Shown: positions 59,530 through 64,000 of the stretch, piece after piece | Position numbering within the stretch: the first letter of the stretch is position 1 | Layout: every line of letters begins with the position of its first letter | Assembly (NCBI RefSeq): GCF_910592395.1 | Contig: NC_088308.1 | Location: 19,669,501 to 19,733,500 of the forward strand | DNA: 64,000 nucleotides | Reading direction: 5' to 3' | Source: Lineus longissimus | Lineage: Eukaryota; Nemertea; Pilidiophora; Heteronemertea; Lineidae | Translations under genes and position numbers: made by a program | The notes under the pieces: generated by a model | What the model was told of the DNA's origin: nothing | What the model saw: only the letters and a program-made list of their open reading frames with translations | Databases searched by the model: none

Positions 59530-59974
59530 GAAATTGTAAACAAACGCATGTGTGCAGTTCAAATGTAAACAAAAATGTATTTTGATACTTTTGGTTGCTG
59601 GACTTGGGTTTTCCCGCAGTAAGGAGCTGGGGTCAAATTGATGGTCTATCGTATATTGGTACTGTATTAGCCAGAGCTAGCCCTTGATTATGAAGGGATT
59701 TTCAAATTAAGGTTACAATGGTATGTTTATGTGCTCACCACAGCTTTCAAAACTTGATGTATCTGAAGAGGCACTCTGAACTTGGCATGGCCTTATCGAG
59801 GAGCTGCTCACGGTGCTGAACTTCTAGCTTGCCTGTCGACTAAGTGCCTTGCCCGAGATCATGCTACATGTAGGAGGAGCACGCATTTTAAAGTTTTAGT
59901 AGTGATAGTGCAATTGGTCCGAGCCATTTGGAGGCCGACATGTGAAGGCCTATCTGGGTTCTCCTTCATCTCCG

Positions 59975-59983
59975 TATAAAAAG
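59975..59983 (+). promoter_or_regulatory. TATA-like box upstream of stomatin-like protein 1
   Basis: TATAAAAAG matches a TATA box and would place transcription start near 60005, before the acceptor at 60420. No donor for a short 5' UTR exon was confirmed. Confidence 0.3.
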
Positions 59984-60459
59984 GGGCATATTGCTGACTA
60001 AGGAACGAGGTATATTCACATTGCCTCATCATCTCATTCGGACCAATTGATTTACTTTTATATGCACGCATACAGCACGCCACAGGGTCCGAGTCTGTGG
60101 ACAAATGGTTGGTTTAATTTGTCTCTTCGATATTGCTCCTTTGATATTGCATTATATTTTCATTGCAATTCAATCTATTCAAGGTATAGCCCATTTGAAC
60201 CTGCCTGCGCCACGGGTACAATGCTAGTTATCAATCATCATCAAGACCATCATCACTACAGTTTGCTCCAAGATGTTGTGAAATTTTTCATATCACTCTT
60301 ATTTACTCAATTCTCCTACCTCATAGAGTCGTCATGTCACTGTGACAGATGCCCTGCTCCAGAAAATGATATCATGACCTCATTCATAGCTTTTATCAAT
60401 GTCTTTTTCTAAATTTTCAGGTGTTCTACTAGCTGGGGATGCTTTAGCTGTCATCAATT

Positions 60460-63400
60460 ATGTCCAAGTTTGTGAAATATAGTAAACTACCGGGTGCTGA
60501 GAGTGCTGCCGAATTTGACTTCAGCTCTCCTTTCACATATGGAATAGAAGATGAAGATAAAACCAGACATGGGAAGAAATACAAATCAGCTTTTACTTTC
60601 ACCAACTTGAATCATAAGAAATTGAGAAGAGAACCTGGCAAGTATTCAAATTAAAAGTTGGCGTTGATTAAGTCATGGTGCCACTCCTAATGACACAATG
60701 CTTGAAAACAAAGAGATATTTAAAGAGGAAATTTTTGGACAGATCAAAAATGTGTAGTGGCTGTATTTTCTGTGGTCAACAGTGTGAAGTAACATAATCT
60801 AACCATCATTATTACCATAAGCTATTGCGACTAGTAAAGTTCCATTGCTGATTGCTTGCTGTGTCAAAGCAAAAACCCATCAAGTTTTTGGTCAGTCTAA
60901 TGGCTTAATGGATGTGGGACTCTGCCCAAGTTTCAATCAGTCAAGTATTTGCTGAAAAAATTATGATACGTTTTCTTTTACTTTCAGACCCTTCTAGTTC
61001 AGTCTTCTCCATTTGCTGTCATGTTATGGTTGTTGGACTTTGCTACCTATTAGCCATCTGTACACTGCCATTTTCTCTTATATTTTGCATTAAGGCAAGT
61101 AAAGATATTCCACATAACGGAAGTCTGCATTGTATATTATCTTAAAGCCCTGCATCACATTTTGTAGATGACTGTGAGCCTATATGATCATTGTCTTTGG
61201 CCTGGTGCAGCAGCAGACCATTTGTTCAACCCCTGCGAAATCTTCTGTGAAATGTGAATGATTCACTTGTCATGAACAATGTGCATGTATGTGGTGTTGG
61301 AGAATCTGCATTCAAAAGAAAATAAGAAAGCACATTCTTTATGTAAATTTTTTCCCATTGTTCCTTTGTAGTTCATTGGACAAAGTGAGAAGATAGTCAT
61401 ATTCAGAATAGGGAAGCTGATTGCTCCAAGGGGACCAGGTAAGATGAAGACTTGCTTAGTAAGGATATATATCTAGGGAGTCTATGAGATAATACACCAT
61501 TGCATTTTCTTTTGCTTTAGCCTAGCATTAAACCTACTGGTACATTATCTAACAGTTGACCTTGGATAATATTGACTGACAATTTTCCTTTCTTTGCTGT
61601 CTTCAGGAGGAATGACTTTTGTCTTGCCCTGTGTGGACCGAATTGTGCGTGTGAATATAGCTGGGAAAGCATTCAATGTACCACCGCAAAAGGTAAGAAT
61701 CAAAAATGGCAACACATCCGTACTCGTGGAAATGTGGATCAGGATATACCATGGATCATCAACAACTTGATGGAAAATTATTCTCGCTTTCAGTTGAATT
61801 TGGTAATAATTGACTGTCTTCAAGAATCCATTGTGGCAGTGGCACCATACTTAGCACCTGAGAGGTGTGCAGCAAAATGATCTGTCTCATTCAAATTATG
61901 GAAGTAAGACCTGCTGATGGAATGGAAACTACACATGCTTTCCCTATATTCTTGATTCTCACTGCATCAAAGTGTGAGGAAATGCTTTCACACATCAATC
62001 TCGTTAACCTTGTCTTGTTTCAGATCTTCACATCAGATAATTGTGTCATAGAAGTTGGAGCCGATGTGTTCTACAGAGTCGTCAACGCGATTGTCTCAAT
62101 CACCCATATAGAGAACCTTAACCACTCCCTACGGGTTCTTGCGCAGATAGCACTCATGAATCAACTGAGCAAACGAACACTGGCAGAAATAGAGGCAGAG
62201 AAAAATATCATAAATGCTGCTATACAGGTGGGTGCAGTTTGTTCCCTACTCGGAATTGGTGTCTTTGACCTCTATGGTGTCTTTGAAGAGACATGTCTCG
62301 AGTCTCATGCTGGAGCTGGCGATCAAACCAGGGATCCTATGACTGCTTGTCAGAAACACGACCACAGCTCCTCTGTCCAACCCTTTGGTAATGCATTATC
62401 TCTGTCATTTCCAGGAAGATCTGTGTAAGGTGACCATGAATTGGGGGGTGGAAGTTGGGCACATAGATATGTAAGTATATTCTGTCACTATAAAAGCAAG
62501 TGTTGGTGCATGTAACACACGACTTGTCCCTAGTGTGGAATGTCCAGTTATAACAGTGTCATTCTTAGCATTTGCTAGAATTTATAACAGTCAAAAAAGA
62601 TAACATTACTGAGGAATGCAATGGATGTAATCATCTTGATCTATTTCAAAAGCTAATTTCCACCAGTAGCATGCTCAATTTGATAGACTGACTGACCAAC
62701 TCAAAGCTACATTATGAGAAAGTTGCATTTTTTGAGACTGATGTCTGATCAATAAAATCACTGCTCAGGATTTTTATTCAGGATGTTTCCTTTCAGTTCA
62801 CACGTGACCTTAATTCATCGAGCTCCAGAGACCTCAAATCCTAGCTCGTTGTTATTTCCACCAGGCCTTGGTGTTCCACCGCAGCATCAGTCCATTCTCA
62901 ATATGCTGGCAGGTAGGTTCATATCTTCACCATTATTGTCTTTTTATCTGATGTTTAATTGATATCAATACGAATTGCCAATATTTATGATTTATACAAC
63001 TTAAAAAGTATTATTAGATTTGACGTCAACAGTTTTATGCAAGAGTACATTGTATTCTGAAAAATTCTATAGCGCTAAATCAAATAAGGTTTCTCCCACA
63101 AACCACTTCTCATTATTACCCTAGCTAGTTGCCTGTATACCGTAGCAAGTGCTTTCGGTTCTCTTAGCTACGTGATTGCTGTAGACAGTCACTCTGTGGA
63201 ACAGGTTAATGACAAGGCTTTGTGGTCACTTACAATTTTTGAGCTAATAATTTTCATGAAATTAATCCAAGGCCAGTGTAAGAGCCCTGCTGTTTCCCCC
63301 ACTAGCAGCTGTAGTGGAAATTGACCTTTAGTTATGGAGCATTCTTATATAACCAAACACTTTCCAAGTTCTGATATATTTCATCAGTGTCATCTGTGCC

Positions 63401-64000
63401 TCGTGAAGAAGGTCCCTGCTGTACTTTTTTGCCTTTCACTTTCAGGTACCATTCAGCAAGCAGCAGCACCAAAACCACCAACCAGTACAGTCACAGTAGT
63501 AAACATGGAGGACGAACCCAAAGCATCACCAACAAGCTTGAAAGAAATTACATATCCTACTCCAGAAGTTTCTTATCCTACGCCTAAAAAATTGATAAAT
63601 TTATTGCGACCACAGCTGAACGAATACCTAGTTCGGGATTTCCAATCTGTGTACCAGTTTATCGTGCAGGGAGAGGATGGTGGAATGTTCTTTTTGGATC
63701 TGAAGCATGGTAAGTCTTCATGCTTCCATTCATCTCCTGTTGTTAAAGTTGGAATTTGGGGTCAAAGACAGACATTGAGTATTTGCATGGACTGATTGTG
63801 GAGTTCCAGTTAAAATTAAATACACTGTTCATCTACTTGAGGCGGGGATTTCTCACTTCTGCTTCTGTTTTGAATGTAGATAATTTAGTAAATAATTTCA
63901 TGATGTGATTCACCTCCAGGGCAAGGTTCAGTTGGCGAGGGTCACCCATCCTCAGAACCCGATGTCACCCTCACTCTCTCTACGGAAGATATGCAACGCT
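60460..64000 (+). CDS. STOML1: Stomatin-like protein 1 (SPFH plus SCP2 domains; UNC-24/SLP-1 type), truncated at window edge
   Basis: A late-endosomal/lysosomal membrane protein combining a stomatin domain with a sterol-carrier-protein-2 domain. Exons: 60460-60637, 60988-61094, 61372-61438, 61607-61692, 62024-62227, 62415-62470, 62797-62912, 63446-63709 and 63920 to the edge. Phases fit throughout. A tyrosine sorting motif YSKL (residues 7-10) corresponds to the GYxxO signal of the human protein. A hydrophobic hairpin (about residues 69-95: VMVVGLCYLLAICTLPFSLI) precedes the SPFH domain (KIVIFRIGKL, GPGGMTFVLPCVD, FNVPPQ, VEVGADV-like VIEVGADVF). The SCP2-like part begins near LINLLRPQLNEYLV and includes FFLDLKHGQGSVG. 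The first two introns both use GC donors. The C-terminus lies outside the window. Confidence 0.9.
60638..60643 (+). other. GC donor of STOML1 intron 1
   Basis: The donor is G|GCAAGT. Only this site joins exon 1 (phase 1) to the next exon in frame; the nearby GT at 60642 would shift frame into a stop. It matches the rest of the strong donor consensus, as GC-AG introns usually do. Confidence 0.8.
61095..61100 (+). other. GC donor of STOML1 intron 2
   Basis: AAG|GCAAGT joins in phase 0 to the next exon, giving the family-typical FCIK-FIGQSEKIVIFR. The alternative GT four bases on would bring a stop. It is the second GC donor in succession, with the same GCAAGT hexamer. Confidence 0.8.

Larger units (their letters stand above)
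58698..60420. other. Divergent region between RBM22 and stomatin-like protein 1
   Basis: No coding exon is recognised. The first coding exon on the right opens with an acceptor (TTTTCAG ending at 60420), so a 5' UTR exon lies in this region. It contains an E2F-like site and a TATA-like box. Confidence 0.5.

Noticed and set aside
61865-62428. 187-codon open frame in the stomatin-like gene read as one exon
   Set aside because: It runs through intron on both sides. Only 62024-62227 matches the stomatin family, with clean splice sites at both ends.

Overview
The window is a stretch of animal nuclear genome, about 39-40% G+C by eye, with long introns, short conserved exons and GT-AG splicing. Seven protein-coding genes can be rebuilt exon by exon. 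All are typical of bilaterian animals: a small Maf factor, CDP-diacylglycerol synthase, PCNA, MICU1, an hnRNP H/F-type protein, MOB1 and RBM22. An eighth, a stomatin-like protein 1, runs off the right edge. Gene set, intron density and repeats suggest a marine invertebrate (lophotrochozoan or invertebrate deuterostome). The sequence does not settle the phylum.

Layout, left to right: small Maf (+, 450-1495) with a long AT-rich 3' flank; about 7 kb without a recognised gene; an unresolved minus-strand locus at about 8.6-10.4 kb; CDP-diacylglycerol synthase (+, 10646-19592); PCNA (-, 24485-26986), convergent with it; MICU1 (+, 28140-34817), divergent from PCNA; a decayed Penelope-like retroelement (37.5-38.5 kb); hnRNP H/F (-, 39545-44237); MOB1 (+, 46073-49616), divergent from hnRNP H; a degenerate tandem repeat (53.3-53.95 kb); RBM22 (-, 54749-58693); stomatin-like protein 1 (+, 60460 to the edge), divergent from RBM22.

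The coding genes are independent housekeeping genes, not one pathway. They cover phospholipid precursor synthesis, the DNA replication clamp, gating of mitochondrial calcium uptake, splicing and RNA binding, Hippo signalling, endolysosomal membrane and lipid organisation, and bZIP transcription control. Three divergent promoter regions are present: PCNA/MICU1 (with a perfect E2F site), hnRNP H/MOB1 and RBM22/STOML1.

The strongest non-coding finding is a pair of near-identical 86-nt box C/D snoRNA-like sequences, one in each of two consecutive PCNA introns, on the PCNA sense strand. Other points are two in-phase microexons (15 and 18 nt) in MICU1 at the region where, as I recall, the vertebrate muscle microexon lies; two successive GC-AG introns in the stomatin-like gene; an unusually divergent PCNA; and several short inverted-repeat transposons. 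Two of these transposons are oppositely oriented copies with perfect 9-bp target duplications around the hnRNP H/MOB1 promoter.
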